A DNA stretch of 64,000 nt from Micromonospora sp. WMMD1102. GTDB lineage: Bacteria > Actinomycetota > Actinomycetes > Mycobacteriales > Micromonosporaceae. The notes below the pieces were generated by a model. That model made no database searches. It saw nothing but the letters and a program-made list of their open reading frames with translations, and had not been told where the DNA came from. Position 1 is the stretch's first letter. Every line of letters begins with the position of its first letter. The translations under genes and the position numbers were made by a program. Below are positions 52,960 to 62,206 of the stretch, piece by piece. The stretch lies in assembly GCF_029626265.1 (NCBI RefSeq), contig NZ_JARUBN010000001.1:2666001-2730000 (forward strand). Reading direction: 5' to 3'.

Positions 52960-53760
52960 TCAGTGCGGCGGGCGCCGGTCCCGGTCGACCCGGGCCAGCT
53001 GGACCGGTGTCCGGGGCAGTCGGGCGTAGACGTCACCGGAGCGGCCCAGCGGGCGGAACCGTTCGAGTAGTCGTACCAGGTCGGGGGCGTCCAGCCAACG
53101 TGGGCTGGCGAACCGCATGGTCTCGATCGGCGAGTAGTTGTAGCGGTATCCGCCGGCCGTCGTGCCGAGGCGGTCCACGATGTCGAGTGCGGTGAGTGCG
53201 GCGTCGTGTGCCGACGGAAGGTACTCGAACGACAGCGCGGCCACCGGCTGGCTGAGCCCGGCCAGGACATCCACCTCGAAGCCCTCGACATCGATCTTGC
53301 AGAACGCCGGCGTGCCGTGCAGCGCGATGAGGTCGTTGAGGGTGGCCACCTCCACCTCGACCGCACGATCCCACCTCACCTGCGCGAAGCTGCGATCCTG
53401 TGCCACCGAGCGGATCCACTCGGCCGACATGCTGGACACCGTCGGGGTGGCGGTGGAGAGCGCCATCGTGGCCCGCCCAGCTCGGGCGCCGAGCGCCGCC
53501 GGCACGACCGTGACGTTCCGGTCCCGCCGGAACGCCCAGCGCAGCACGCGCAGGCAGTCCGGTTGCGGTTCGACGGCGACGACCCGGGCGCCGAGCCGGC
53601 GCCAGATGCGTACCCGGCCGCCCACGTGCGCGCCGATGTCGAATCCGATGTCTCCCGGGTGCAGGAACTGTCCGTAGAGCCGTGCGGCCCGGCGCTGGGT
53701 GGCCGGTCGGCAGTGGTAGAGCAACAGGGACCGGAAGATACCTCTGGTCCGGGTGAACAT
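52960..53760 (-). CDS. FkbM-family SAM-dependent methyltransferase
   Basis: This 266-residue protein has GDIGFDIGAHVGG (SAM-binding motif I), VVAVEPQPDC (motif with acidic ribose-binding residue) and FCKIDVEGFEVDVLAGL, the hallmark of the FkbM family. Members methylate hydroxyls of sugars, polyketides or lipids. Start chosen at ATG 53760; the ribosome site is weak. It is transcribed alone in the same direction as the gene before it. Substrate cannot be named. Confidence 0.87.
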   Translation of the reverse strand: MFTRTRGIFRSLLLYHCRPATQRRAARLYGQFLHPGDIGFDIGAHVGGRVRIWRRLGARVVAVEPQPDCLRVLRWAFRRDRNVTVVPAALGARAGRATMALSTATPTVSSMSAEWIRSVAQDRSFAQVRWDRAVEVEVATLNDLIALHGTPAFCKIDVEGFEVDVLAGLSQPVAALSFEYLPSAHDAALTALDIVDRLGTTAGGYRYNYSPIETMRFASPRWLDAPDLVRLLERFRPLGRSGDVYARLPRTPVQLARVDRDRRPPH

Positions 53761-53876
53761 CTTTTCAACGTAACAGCGCCAATTGTTCCCCACCCGTCGA
53801 ACGACGACGGCGGCAAGCGAGCGGGTGGAACCGGGCCGGTCGGCACCCGGCACCGGTCGGGCCGGCCGTAACCGGG

Positions 53877-55070
53877 TCAGGTCCAGTTGAGGCGCTGGCG
53901 CAGCAACGACTGCTCGGCGGGATTGCCGGCCAGCGCCAGCGCACGCCCGTCGGCGGCGTGCGCCTCGTCCGGCCGTCCCAGGTCGCGCAGCAGTTCGGCC
54001 CGGGTGGCGTGCAGCAGGTGGTAGCCGTCCAGTTCCCCCGCAAGGGCGTCGACCTCGGCGAGCGCGGCGGCGGCGCCGCCGACGTAGCGGTTGGCGACGG
54101 CCCGGTGCAGGCGGATCACCGGTGACGGGGCCAGCCGCAGCAGCATGTCGTAGAGGACGAGGATCTGCGGCCAGTCGGTCTCCGCCCAGCAGGCGGCCTC
54201 GGCGTGACAGCCGACGATCGCGGCCTGCAACTGGTAGGGCCCGGGCCGGCGCCGGGCGGCGGCGCCGGCGAGCAGCCGGGTCGCGTCCGCGATCGCCGCC
54301 CGGTCCCAGCGGCTCCGGTCCTGGTCGGGTAGCCGGACGATGCCGCCGTGCGCGTCGAACCGGGCGGCGGTCCGGGCCCGGTGCAGTCGGACCAGCGCGA
54401 GCAGCCCGGCCACCTCCGGCTCGCCGGGCATCAGCGCGTGCAGGGTGGCGACGAGGAACTCGGCGTCGTCGGCCAGGTCGCGGTCCGGCGCCGGACCGGC
54501 GGTGCTCGGCAGGTACGCCTCGTTGAACAGCAGGTAGATCACGGCAAGTACCTCGGCGAGCCGGCCGCCGAGTTCGTCGTCGGCGGGAATCCGGTACGGA
54601 ATCCTGGCATCGGCGATCTTGCGTTTCGCCCGGGTGATCCGCTGGCCGACCGTGCTCTCCGGCACGAGGAAGGCCCGGGCGATCTGTGCGGTGGTCAGCC
54701 CGCAGACCACCCGCAGGGTCAGCGCGACCTGTGCGGTACGGGGCAGGGCCGGATGGCAGCAGGTGAAGATCAGCCGGAGCCGGTCGCCGGGGTCCGGCCG
54801 CGTCGGCCAGACGATCAGCGCGAGTTTGTCCCGGTGCCGGGCGTCCCGACGCAGTACGTCGAGGCCCCTGCGCCGGGCGACGGTGTAGAGCCAGGCGTCC
54901 GGCCGGTCCGGGATCCCCTCGGCCGGCCAGTGCCGCAGCGCCGCCTCGACCGCGTCCTGGACCAGGTCCTCGGCCGTGCTGAAGTCGCCGGTCAGGTGCA
55001 CCAGCGACGCGGCGAGCTGGCCTGCGTGGGCGCGTACCACCCGGGCCAGCTCGCCGTGGGTAACCGTCAT
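53877..55070 (-). CDS. ECF sigma factor with C-terminal TPR-like domain (ECF42 type)
   Basis: This 397-residue sigma factor has region 2 (about 22-60, GDFSTAEDLVQDAVEAAL), region 4 (about 115-150, LTTAQIARAFLVPESTVGQR) and a long helical C-terminal domain (about 165-397) with FNEAYLPS and TPR-like helices at the end. This size and its coupling to a DGPF/YCII protein match the ECF42 group, which has no classical anti-sigma factor; the C-terminal domain is needed for activity in studied members. ATG 55070 overlaps the DGPF stop (ATGA). Confidence 0.92.
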   Translation of the reverse strand: MTVTHGELARVVRAHAGQLAASLVHLTGDFSTAEDLVQDAVEAALRHWPAEGIPDRPDAWLYTVARRRGLDVLRRDARHRDKLALIVWPTRPDPGDRLRLIFTCCHPALPRTAQVALTLRVVCGLTTAQIARAFLVPESTVGQRITRAKRKIADARIPYRIPADDELGGRLAEVLAVIYLLFNEAYLPSTAGPAPDRDLADDAEFLVATLHALMPGEPEVAGLLALVRLHRARTAARFDAHGGIVRLPDQDRSRWDRAAIADATRLLAGAAARRRPGPYQLQAAIVGCHAEAACWAETDWPQILVLYDMLLRLAPSPVIRLHRAVANRYVGGAAAALAEVDALAGELDGYHLLHATRAELLRDLGRPDEAHAADGRALALAGNPAEQSLLRQRLNWT

Positions 55071-55408
55071 GCCGCGATCGGCCTGATCTCCACCACCGGA
55101 CAGGCCGGCCAGCTCCGGACCATGCCCACCGCCTCGTCCAGATCCGCGACCTCGATCTCGACGTAGCCGCTGATGATCTCCTTGCCCTCCACGAACGGGC
55201 CGTCGGAGACCAGCGGTTCGCCGCCCTCCAGCCGTACGGTGGTCGCGGTGTCCGCCGGCATCAGGTGAGTGTGGTGGAGGATCTTGTCGCTGTGGTCCTC
55301 GAACCACTGCTGGACCCGCCCGAACGCGCGCGCCCGTTCGGCCTCGTCCATCCCGGCCAGCTCAGCCGCGAACTGCTCGGTGTCGACGAACATCAGCACG
55401 TACTTCAC
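55067..55408 (-). CDS. DGPF/YCII-domain protein, ECF42 partner
   Basis: This 113-residue protein of the YCII-related fold carries the DGPF signature in [11 protein letters not shown]. The N-terminus starts [12 protein letters not shown]. Proteins of this kind are the conserved neighbours of ECF42 sigma factors, and probably regulon members or sensors; their biochemical role is not settled. GTG 55408 follows AAGGGGACGG. It is co-transcribed with the sigma factor and divergent from nhaA. Confidence 0.9.
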   Translation of the reverse strand: MKYVLMFVDTEQFAAELAGMDEAERARAFGRVQQWFEDHSDKILHHTHLMPADTATTVRLEGGEPLVSDGPFVEGKEIISGYVEIEVADLDEAVGMVRSWPACPVVEIRPIAA

Positions 55409-55686
55409 TTTCCGTCCCCTTCCATGTCGTAGGGCAGTGGCCCGCCTCCGGGGCGGTGGCCCGTCACCTGGTAGACGATCGGCACGGGTCCGGATCCGAC
55501 ATCCGACCCGGATTCTCTTCGACCGCGCTTCCGACCGGGGTTCCGGTAGAGGGATTCCGGCAACCGGTGGCACCGCCAGCCGGGCTTACCTGTTGGGGTG
55601 GTGATCGTGGGTTCGATAGGGTGGGATCGGGTGTGCCGGGAAGTCTGGTCGGCGCTGCATTCGTCGACCCCACCGGAGGCTCCCTG

Positions 55687-57003
55687 ATGGCAACTCCCGG
55701 CAGCCGCACGCCGAGCCTGTTCTCCCGGGGCAGCTGGCCCGAGGCCCGCCGGATCGCGGACATCCTGCGTGCCGAGACCGTCGGTGGGGTGCTGCTGCTG
55801 ATCGCTGCGGTGATCGCCCTGGTCTGGGCGAATTCGCCGTGGTCGGAGGCATACCGGTCGCTCGGCGATCTCACGATCGGGCCGGCCGCGCTGCACCTCG
55901 AACTGTCGCTGGGCAGCTGGGCGGCCGACGGCCTGCTGGCGATCTTCTTCTTCGTCGCCGGGTTGGAACTCAAGCGCGAGTTCGTCGCCGGGGACCTTCG
56001 GCAACCCCGCCGGGCGATGCTGCCGGTCGCGGCCGCCGTCGGCGGGATGGTGGTACCAGCCCTGATCTACACGGCGGTCAACCTGAACGCCGGGAACGGG
56101 GCGCTGGCCGGGTGGGCGATCCCGACCGCCACCGACATCGCCTTCGCGCTGGCCGTACTCGGGGTGATCAACACGCACCTGCCGGCGGCGATGCGCACCT
56201 TCCTGCTCACCCTGGCGGTGGTCGACGACCTGCTGGCCATCGTGATCATCGCCATCTTCTACACCAGCGCACTGCACCTCGGCTGGCTGCTCCTGGCGCT
56301 GCTGCCGCTGGCCCTGTTCGGCCTGCTGGTCCAGCGTCGGGTCCGGTCCTGGTGGCTGCTGCTGCCGCTGGCCGCGGTGACCTGGACGCTGGTGCACGCC
56401 TCCGGGGTGCACGCCACCGTCGCCGGGGTCGCGCTCGCGTTCACCGTGCCGGTGCTGCGCCGGAAGCCGGGACCCGGCCCGGGTCTGGCCGAGCACTTCG
56501 AACACCGGTTCCGGCCGATCTCCGCCGGGGTCGCGGTGCCGATCTTCGCGTTCTTCGCCGCCGGGGTGTCGGTGGTCGGCGCGGGCGGCCTCGGCGCCTC
56601 GCTGCGCGACTCGGTCGCCATCGGGGTGGTGATCGGGCTGGTCGTGGGCAAGGTCGTCGGGGTCTTCGGCGCGACCTGGCTGGTGCAGCGGTTCACCCGG
56701 GCCCGACTCGCCGAAGGGCTCGGCTGGTGGGACGTGTTCGGCCTCGCCCTGCTGGCCGGCATCGGGTTCACCGTCTCCCTGCTGATCGGCGAGCTGGCGT
56801 TCGGCGCCGGCAGCGACCGCGACGACCACACCAAGATCGGCGTACTGCTCGGCTCGCTGGTCGCGGCGCTGCTGGCCGCGGTCGTACTGCGCGCCCGCAA
56901 CCGGCACTACCAGCGGATCTGCCTGTTGGAGGAGCGCGACTCCGACGCCGACGGAGTGCCGGACGTCTACGAGCAGGACGAGGAGGACCAGCGGGCCCGG
57001 TGA
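55687..57003 (+). CDS. nhaA: Na+/H+ antiporter NhaA with EF-hand-like tail
   Basis: This 438-residue transporter with about twelve helices has NhaA motifs [33 protein letters not shown] and the ion-binding VVDDLLAI Asp pair. It exchanges cytoplasmic Na+ for outside H+ in pH and salt homeostasis. ATG 55687 has GGAGG upstream. The C-terminal cytoplasmic tail contains [12 protein letters not shown] (418-429), which matches the DxDxDGxxDxxE calcium-loop pattern. The gene is monocistronic and divergent from the ECF42 operon. Confidence 0.95.
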   Translation: MATPGSRTPSLFSRGSWPEARRIADILRAETVGGVLLLIAAVIALVWANSPWSEAYRSLGDLTIGPAALHLELSLGSWAADGLLAIFFFVAGLELKREFVAGDLRQPRRAMLPVAAAVGGMVVPALIYTAVNLNAGNGALAGWAIPTATDIAFALAVLGVINTHLPAAMRTFLLTLAVVDDLLAIVIIAIFYTSALHLGWLLLALLPLALFGLLVQRRVRSWWLLLPLAAVTWTLVHASGVHATVAGVALAFTVPVLRRKPGPGPGLAEHFEHRFRPISAGVAVPIFAFFAAGVSVVGAGGLGASLRDSVAIGVVIGLVVGKVVGVFGATWLVQRFTRARLAEGLGWWDVFGLALLAGIGFTVSLLIGELAFGAGSDRDDHTKIGVLLGSLVAALLAAVVLRARNRHYQRICLLEERDSDADGVPDVYEQDEEDQRAR

Positions 57004-57019
57004 CGCCGGGATGTCCCGA

Positions 57020-58039
57020 CTAGCCCAGCAGGCCCGCCGACAGCGCGGCGGCCAGCCGGTCGAGCCAGGGCGCCGGGTCGGTCCCGGCCGGCGGATGCCC
57101 GCTGGGCAGGGCCGACCAGTCGACCGTCCAGCCCCGGACCGCCGACGGTCGCAGCAGATCCGGGTCGGGGATCCGGTGCAGCAGCGTACGGAGCAGCCGG
57201 GGCGACAGCCGTACGCCGGGCAGTTCGGCGAGGAGTACGGCGTCGTAGAGGTCCTTTCCGGCCGACAGTCCCTCGACGGCCTGGTCGACGCAGAGCCACT
57301 GGAGTTTCCAGCCGAGTGAGAGTTCCGGCGTCGCCGCCCACACCACCGTCGGCGGGCCGGCACCGTCCCGCCGGGGCACCGCGAGCAGTCGGGGCGGCTC
57401 GGGCAGCCGCTCGTCGTACGCGAAATCGAGCCGGACCGTGCCGGCCAGCGCGTCGCCGGCCCGCCACGGCACGACGAGCCGGCTTCCGCCGCCGCCCGAC
57501 CCGTCGACGTCCCGATATCCGGAGTCGTACGAGTAGCCCCAGGTGTGCTCCTCGACGATCCCGTCCGGCTCGACCCGCACGTCGGCACCGGCCGAGGGGT
57601 GCCGGCGCAGCAACTCGGCGACGTCCTCGTGCGGGCGGGGCAGCGCGGCGGTCTCGGCGGCCTCGACCCAGTGCAGCCCCTCCGGAGGCAGCCGCGCCGG
57701 CAGCCCGCCGGTGTCGAAGTCCTCGAACATCCAGGGCTCGTCCCGAGGCACCCCGTGCACCGCCTCCGGCCAGAGCCGGACCGGGTCGAGACAGTCGACA
57801 TAGGGGTGCGGATGCAGGTCGTCGAGGGGGACCGGAACGCGCGGCCGGACCACCCAGTCGAGGTCGCCCGGCTCCCGTGCCCGGTCACCGACCCAGGACC
57901 GCATCGTCATGCTGCCCCGCAGCACCAGGGCGTCGCCGCAGGGTGCCGTGCCGACCAGCGCGAGCACGTGGTCGAGTACGGCACGCCGGGCCGCGAATTC
58001 GTCGGTCAGCCCGACTCCGGCCCCCGCTGGGCTGTTCAC
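57020..58039 (-). CDS. AbiEii/AbiGii-like nucleotidyltransferase
   Basis: This 339-residue protein has the minimal nucleotidyltransferase pattern: RGSMTMRSW (41-49) followed by DLD (Asp59, Asp61), and a later helical pair around GWKLQWLCVD and KDLYDAVLLAE that is the conserved Lys/Asp region of AbiEii-type toxins. Members modify tRNA or other targets and often pair with an AbiEi antitoxin, but no AbiEi-like gene is beside it. It could equally be a non-toxic antibiotic-modifying or housekeeping relative. GTG 58039 is the start; no strong ribosome site. Confidence 0.7.
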   Translation of the reverse strand: MNSPAGAGVGLTDEFAARRAVLDHVLALVGTAPCGDALVLRGSMTMRSWVGDRAREPGDLDWVVRPRVPVPLDDLHPHPYVDCLDPVRLWPEAVHGVPRDEPWMFEDFDTGGLPARLPPEGLHWVEAAETAALPRPHEDVAELLRRHPSAGADVRVEPDGIVEEHTWGYSYDSGYRDVDGSGGGGSRLVVPWRAGDALAGTVRLDFAYDERLPEPPRLLAVPRRDGAGPPTVVWAATPELSLGWKLQWLCVDQAVEGLSAGKDLYDAVLLAELPGVRLSPRLLRTLLHRIPDPDLLRPSAVRGWTVDWSALPSGHPPAGTDPAPWLDRLAAALSAGLLG

Positions 58040-58186
58040 GGCGGGCAGGCTACCGGCCCGGTACGACGGGCGGTGCCCCGGCTTGGGACGCTCAGGTGTT
58101 GCGGGCGTCGAGCGGCACGGGCGTCGAGCGGCAGGCGTGTGGCCGAGAATTGCGGCAGGAACGCGCGGCGGGTGGACCGGAACCCG

Positions 58187-58571
58187 TCAGGCCAGACGGG
58201 CGCCCGGCCGGTCGGCCAGAGCGCGGAGTCGGTCGTCGAGGGCGTCGAGATCCGGCACGAACCAGATCTGGTCGGCCCGGTTCGACTCGTCCACCAGGGC
58301 GCGCAGCGCCGAACTCGTCGCCAGATGTCCGGAGATGTCGCCGACCACCACCAGCCGCAGCCGGTAGTTGACGAACTTCTGCATCACCTCGCCGGCGAAA
58401 CGGGTACCGAGGGAGAAGAAGCTCGGGTCCAACCGGCTCGCCGGCACCGCGACCACCGCGGCGCCGAGGAATGCGGCGCCGATCAGGTCCAGCGCGTCGC
58501 GTTCGGTGGTGATCGGCGGCCCGGCCGGGTCGCAGACCAGCACCGGCATCCCGGCCCGGTCCTGGATCTCG

Positions 58572-58579
<8 letters not shown>
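58187..58579 (-). CDS. DUF4180-like protein
   Basis: This 130-residue soluble alpha/beta protein has an N-terminal LVCDPAGPPITTERDALDLIGAAF and a later NYRLRLVVVGDISGHLATSSALRALVDESNRA, the pattern of the DUF4180 family. The GTG start at 58579 lies eight bases inside the HTH gene, so the two are translationally coupled. A regulator/DUF4180 pair suggests a small sensing unit. Function unknown. Confidence 0.78.
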
Positions 58580-59027
<448 letters not shown>

Positions 59028-59042
59028 CAGCAGCTAACCTAA

Positions 59043-59057
59043 CACTAAAAGGTAGTG
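59043..59057. promoter_or_regulatory. Short inverted repeat before the HTH/DUF4180 operon
   Basis: CACTA (59043-59047) and TAGTG (59053-59057) flank AAAGG in an AT-rich patch 16 bp before the HTH start. It could be the operator of the HTH protein. Weak evidence, based on position and composition. Confidence 0.35.
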
Positions 59058-59179
59058 ATAGGGAATTTTGCGGACTGCCTGCGGCAGGTGCGGAGTGAGT
59101 CGTCCGGGGAAATCACGTTTGTCGGAACTGCCGCGTGGGCAGTGCGGTGCCGAGGAGCCGACCACCACCGGGAGTGCCA

Positions 59180-59908
59180 ATGCGCCGTTCGCGTCCAACC
59201 GCCCTGTCCGCCACCGCAGTGGCGCTCGCCCTGATGGTCGGCTGCTCCGCCGACGGCGGCGCCGGGCCCTCTCCCACCGGCACCTCGTCGTCCGCCCCGT
59301 CCACGGCCGAGCCGAACTCGCCACCCGGCTCGCCCTCCGCGTCCGGCTCGCCGTCGCCCGGGGCGTCGGACGTGATCCCCTCGTCGGCGCTGCTGCGACC
59401 GGAGGATCTCGGCGGGGCGAAGCTCGAACCGTTGCCGGCAGGCGACAACGCCCACCTGCGACCGGCGCGGCCGTGCGGTACACCGTATCCGGGCGACGCG
59501 ACCCGGGTCGCGGCCGTCGCCATGCGGGCGTACGTCAGCCCGGCCGCGAACGAGACCCCACGGGTGGTCCTGCAGTACGTGGGGCTGCACCCGGGGCACG
59601 CGGATTCGGCCTTCGCCGAGATCGTGGCCGCGGTACGGCGCTGTCCGGGCAGCCTGGATCCGGGCAAGCACCGCTGGGAAGCCGCCGGGACCGGTCCGGC
59701 CGGGGACGAGTCGTTGCTGCTCCGGGTCTCCGCCCGGTTCGACTACGGTGGCGACGAAGCGGTGACCACCACTCCGGCCGTGGTCGCCCGGGTCGGTGAC
59801 CACGTCACGGTGGTGGCCGATCTGGGCTGGGAGAACGCCAGCGGTGACGAGTCCTTCGTCCGGAACCTGACGGCAAAGGCCGTGGAACGCCTGCGCTCGG
59901 CGGCGTAA
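59180..59908 (+). CDS. Lipoprotein with PknH-like sensor domain
   Basis: This 242-residue exported protein has a lipoprotein signal with lipobox LMVGC (Cys22), a Ser/Pro/Gly-rich linker (about 25-63) and a C-terminal extracytoplasmic domain with conserved cysteines (PCGTPY, RRCPG), resembling the PknH-like sensor fold found on mycobacterial kinases and lipoproteins. Start chosen at ATG 59180 with GGGAG upstream. It is monocistronic and divergent from the HTH/DUF4180 operon. Ligand unknown. Confidence 0.8.
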   Translation: MRRSRPTALSATAVALALMVGCSADGGAGPSPTGTSSSAPSTAEPNSPPGSPSASGSPSPGASDVIPSSALLRPEDLGGAKLEPLPAGDNAHLRPARPCGTPYPGDATRVAAVAMRAYVSPAANETPRVVLQYVGLHPGHADSAFAEIVAAVRRCPGSLDPGKHRWEAAGTGPAGDESLLLRVSARFDYGGDEAVTTTPAVVARVGDHVTVVADLGWENASGDESFVRNLTAKAVERLRSAA

Positions 59909-59942
59909 CCACGCCCTCGGGCGGTCAGCTCGGGTCGGGCGG

Positions 59943-61049
59943 TCAGCTCGGGTCGGGCGGGTCTGCCGCCGAGGTCGTGGCCGGCAGGTCGAAGGCGGCG
60001 ACGACACCGCCGTGCAGGCTGCCCAGCCAGAGGGTGTCGCCGTGGCGGCGTACGCCGGTCACCGTGGCGAAGCCGGGGACGGTCGCCTGGAAGTCGTACC
60101 GGACCCGGCCGTCGGTGTCGAGCGCCTGCACCCAGGCGGTGTTCGCCGGCTTCGGTTGCAACGCCTCCGGCAGCGCCCAGACCGCCCGCCGGATCGCCGG
60201 GTGCCAGGGCGCGACCCGGTCCAGCAGCGCGTTGCGGGGCGAGCCCATCGCGATCCAGAGCAGCCCGTCGCCGTCCCGGGCGAGGTTGTCGGGAAAGGCC
60301 GGCAGGTTGTCGGCCAGCCGGTCCACCTCTCCGGTACGCGGCCCGGACAGCCACACCCGAGTCAGCCGGTACGCCCCGGTCTCGGCCACCACCACGTACG
60401 ACTCGTCGGCCGCCAGGGCCACTCCGTTGGCGAACTGGAGCCCGGTCAGCACCTCCTCGGTACGCCCGTCCGGATGCCACCGCAGCAGTCGCCCCGTGCC
60501 GGAGTGTTCGAGCAGGTCCGCCTTCCAGTGCACCAGCTCGAAACGCTGGGACGAGTCGCTGAACCAGATCGAGCCGTCCTCGGCGACCGCCGCGTTGTTG
60601 CACAGCCGCAGTGGCGCCGATCCGACCTGAGTGCCGGTGGCGACCAGGGTGCTCACCCCGGAGGTGGCCGGATCGACCCGGAGAAGTCCGCGCACGGCGT
60701 CGCAGACCACCAGCCGGTCGTCGTGGTCCACCTCGATGCCGAGCGGCCGACCCCCGGTCTCGGCGACCGGTCGAAGGACGGCATCGCGATCGGCGTCGCC
60801 ATCGCCATCGGCGTCGACCCGACCGACCTGCCGACCGGCGTCGGCGGTTGCCGGGAGTCGCACCAGGTGGCCGTTGGTGAGTCCGGTGTAGACCCGCCCG
60901 GCGGAGTCGACAGCGATGTCCTCGGGTCCCTGGCCGGGGACCGCGTGCAGGCGTACCGGTGGCATCGGGTTTGCCCCGCGACCGTGGCGGGCTCGGGCCG
61001 GTGCCCGCTCCGGTCGCCAGGTGACCGGGTCGATCCTGGGTCTGGCCAT
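59943..61049 (-). CDS. SMP-30/strictosidine-synthase-like beta-propeller hydrolase
   Basis: This 368-residue protein of the SMP-30/gluconolactonase superfamily has propeller motifs GPEDIAVDSAGRVYTG, GRPLGIEVDHDDRLVVCD, LCNNAAVAEDGSIWFSDSS (metal-site Asn region), LQFANGVALAADESYVVVAETG and FPDNLARDGDGLLWIAMGS. The last motif set is typical of the strictosidine-synthase-like branch. A short Asp-rich insert DADGDGDADRDA lies around residue 77. No signal peptide is visible. Probable lactonase or esterase; substrate unknown. It is divergent from the ArsR operon. Confidence 0.87.
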   Translation of the reverse strand: MARPRIDPVTWRPERAPARARHGRGANPMPPVRLHAVPGQGPEDIAVDSAGRVYTGLTNGHLVRLPATADAGRQVGRVDADGDGDADRDAVLRPVAETGGRPLGIEVDHDDRLVVCDAVRGLLRVDPATSGVSTLVATGTQVGSAPLRLCNNAAVAEDGSIWFSDSSQRFELVHWKADLLEHSGTGRLLRWHPDGRTEEVLTGLQFANGVALAADESYVVVAETGAYRLTRVWLSGPRTGEVDRLADNLPAFPDNLARDGDGLLWIAMGSPRNALLDRVAPWHPAIRRAVWALPEALQPKPANTAWVQALDTDGRVRYDFQATVPGFATVTGVRRHGDTLWLGSLHGGVVAAFDLPATTSAADPPDPS

Positions 61050-61128
61050 GGCCGATGGTATCCAGCGACCTCGCTGTCCGCACCGGTCGGAGCCGGTCCA
61101 GCCCCGGGCGGTGCCCAACGAAGAGGGC

Positions 61129-61158
61129 TTGACGGCCCCGACCGGGCGAGGATATAAA
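61129..61158 (+). promoter_or_regulatory. Predicted promoter of the ArsR/SRPBCC/VOC operon
   Basis: TTGACG (61129-61134), 18-bp spacer, TATAAA (61153-61158), about 33 bp before the ArsR start. Confidence 0.65.
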
Positions 61159-61163
61159 CCATG

Positions 61164-61190
61164 TAGTTATAGAACCGAAAGGTTACGAAC
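61164..61190. promoter_or_regulatory. Imperfect palindrome, probable ArsR operator
   Basis: AACC-GAAA-GGTT lies at the centre of a longer imperfect dyad (GTTATAG-AACC on the left, GGTTACGAAC on the right), between the predicted -10 and the ATG at 61191. The position fits autorepression by the ArsR protein. Confidence 0.55.
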
Positions 61191-61643
61191 ATGAGTCCGA
61201 GGTTGCTCGACGCGACCTTCGCGGCGTTGGCCGACCCGACCCGGCGGGCGATCCTCGCCCGGCTGGCCGCCGGAGAGGCGAGCGTCGCCGAGTTGGCCGC
61301 CCCGTTCGCGATGAGCCAGCCCGCCGTCTCCAAGCATCTCAAGGTGCTGGAACGGGCCGGGCTGATCTCCCGGGGGCGGGACGCGCAACGCCGGCCCTGC
61401 CGGTTGGAGGCGCAGCCGCTCAAGGCGGCCGTGGACTGGCTGGAGAACTACCGCGACTACTGGGCGGAGAGCTATCAGCGACTCGACGGCCTGCTCGCCG
61501 AACTCCAGGCCGCCGAGACGCACGCCGCCGGGACGCCGGCACACGCCGCCGGGACGACGCCGCAGGCCGCCGAGGCCGCCGGCAACAGCGCCGGATCCGT
61601 TGCGGAGCAGGGTTCCGAGAGCGGCCCGGGGCGGGCCCGGTGA
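61191..61643 (+). CDS. ArsR-family HTH regulator
   Basis: This 150-residue regulator has a winged HTH (about 10-85; ALADPTRRAILARLAAGEASV, then AMSQPAVSKHLKVLERAGLI). It lacks the usual cysteine metal-binding motif of ArsR/SmtB sensors, and belongs to the metal-independent branch coupled to SRPBCC genes. The C-terminal tail is Ala/Thr-rich with an AAGT repeat. The stop overlaps the SRPBCC start (GTGA). Confidence 0.93.
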   Translation: MSPRLLDATFAALADPTRRAILARLAAGEASVAELAAPFAMSQPAVSKHLKVLERAGLISRGRDAQRRPCRLEAQPLKAAVDWLENYRDYWAESYQRLDGLLAELQAAETHAAGTPAHAAGTTPQAAEAAGNSAGSVAEQGSESGPGRAR

Positions 61644-62194
61644 GCGGCGGCGGTCGGGAGCTGACCGTGACCACGCCGACCGACCTGGAGATCGTGCTGA
61701 CCCGGGCCTTCGACGCGCCGGCCGCGTTGCTCTTCGACGCGCTGACCCGCCCCGACCTGCTCCGCCGCTGGTTCGGCGCGCACGGTTGGCAGCTCGTCGA
61801 CTGCCAGCTGGACCTGCGGGTCGGCGGCGCGTGGCGGTTCGTCTCCCGGGGCCCCGGCGGCGCGGAGATGGCGCACGGCGGGCTCTACCAGTTGATCGAG
61901 CCCTCCCGCCGGCTGGTCTACACCGAGCGGTACGACGACCAGTCGTACCCGGGCGACACCCTGATCGCCCACCGGCTCGTCGAACGGGCCGGACTGACCA
62001 CCCTGACCACCACGATCCGGTACGCCACCCCGGAGGGCCGGGACCGGGTGCTCCGCTATCCGATGCGACGAGGTGTCGCCGAGGGCTACGGCCGGCTCGA
62101 CGACCTGCTGGCGGAGCTGACCGGAGACCTGCCGACCACCCGACGACACGCAGCCGAACGCCCGCACAGACACGCAGCCGAACGCCCGCGCTGA
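61640..62194 (+). CDS. SRPBCC (AHSA1-like) protein
   Basis: This 184-residue protein of the START/Bet v1-like superfamily has the AHSA1 start motif VLTRAFDAPAALLFDALT, LLRRWFGAHGW and a conserved GGAWRFVSRG strand. The family binds hydrophobic ligands or assists protein folding. It overlaps the ArsR gene by 4 bp. The C-terminus carries a duplicated RHAAERP unit (two copies of a 21-bp repeat). It is followed 12 bp later by a VOC gene. Confidence 0.9.
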   Translation: MSGGGRELTVTTPTDLEIVLTRAFDAPAALLFDALTRPDLLRRWFGAHGWQLVDCQLDLRVGGAWRFVSRGPGGAEMAHGGLYQLIEPSRRLVYTERYDDQSYPGDTLIAHRLVERAGLTTLTTTIRYATPEGRDRVLRYPMRRGVAEGYGRLDDLLAELTGDLPTTRRHAAERPHRHAAERPR

Positions 62195-62206
62195 GAGGAA
62201 GTCATC

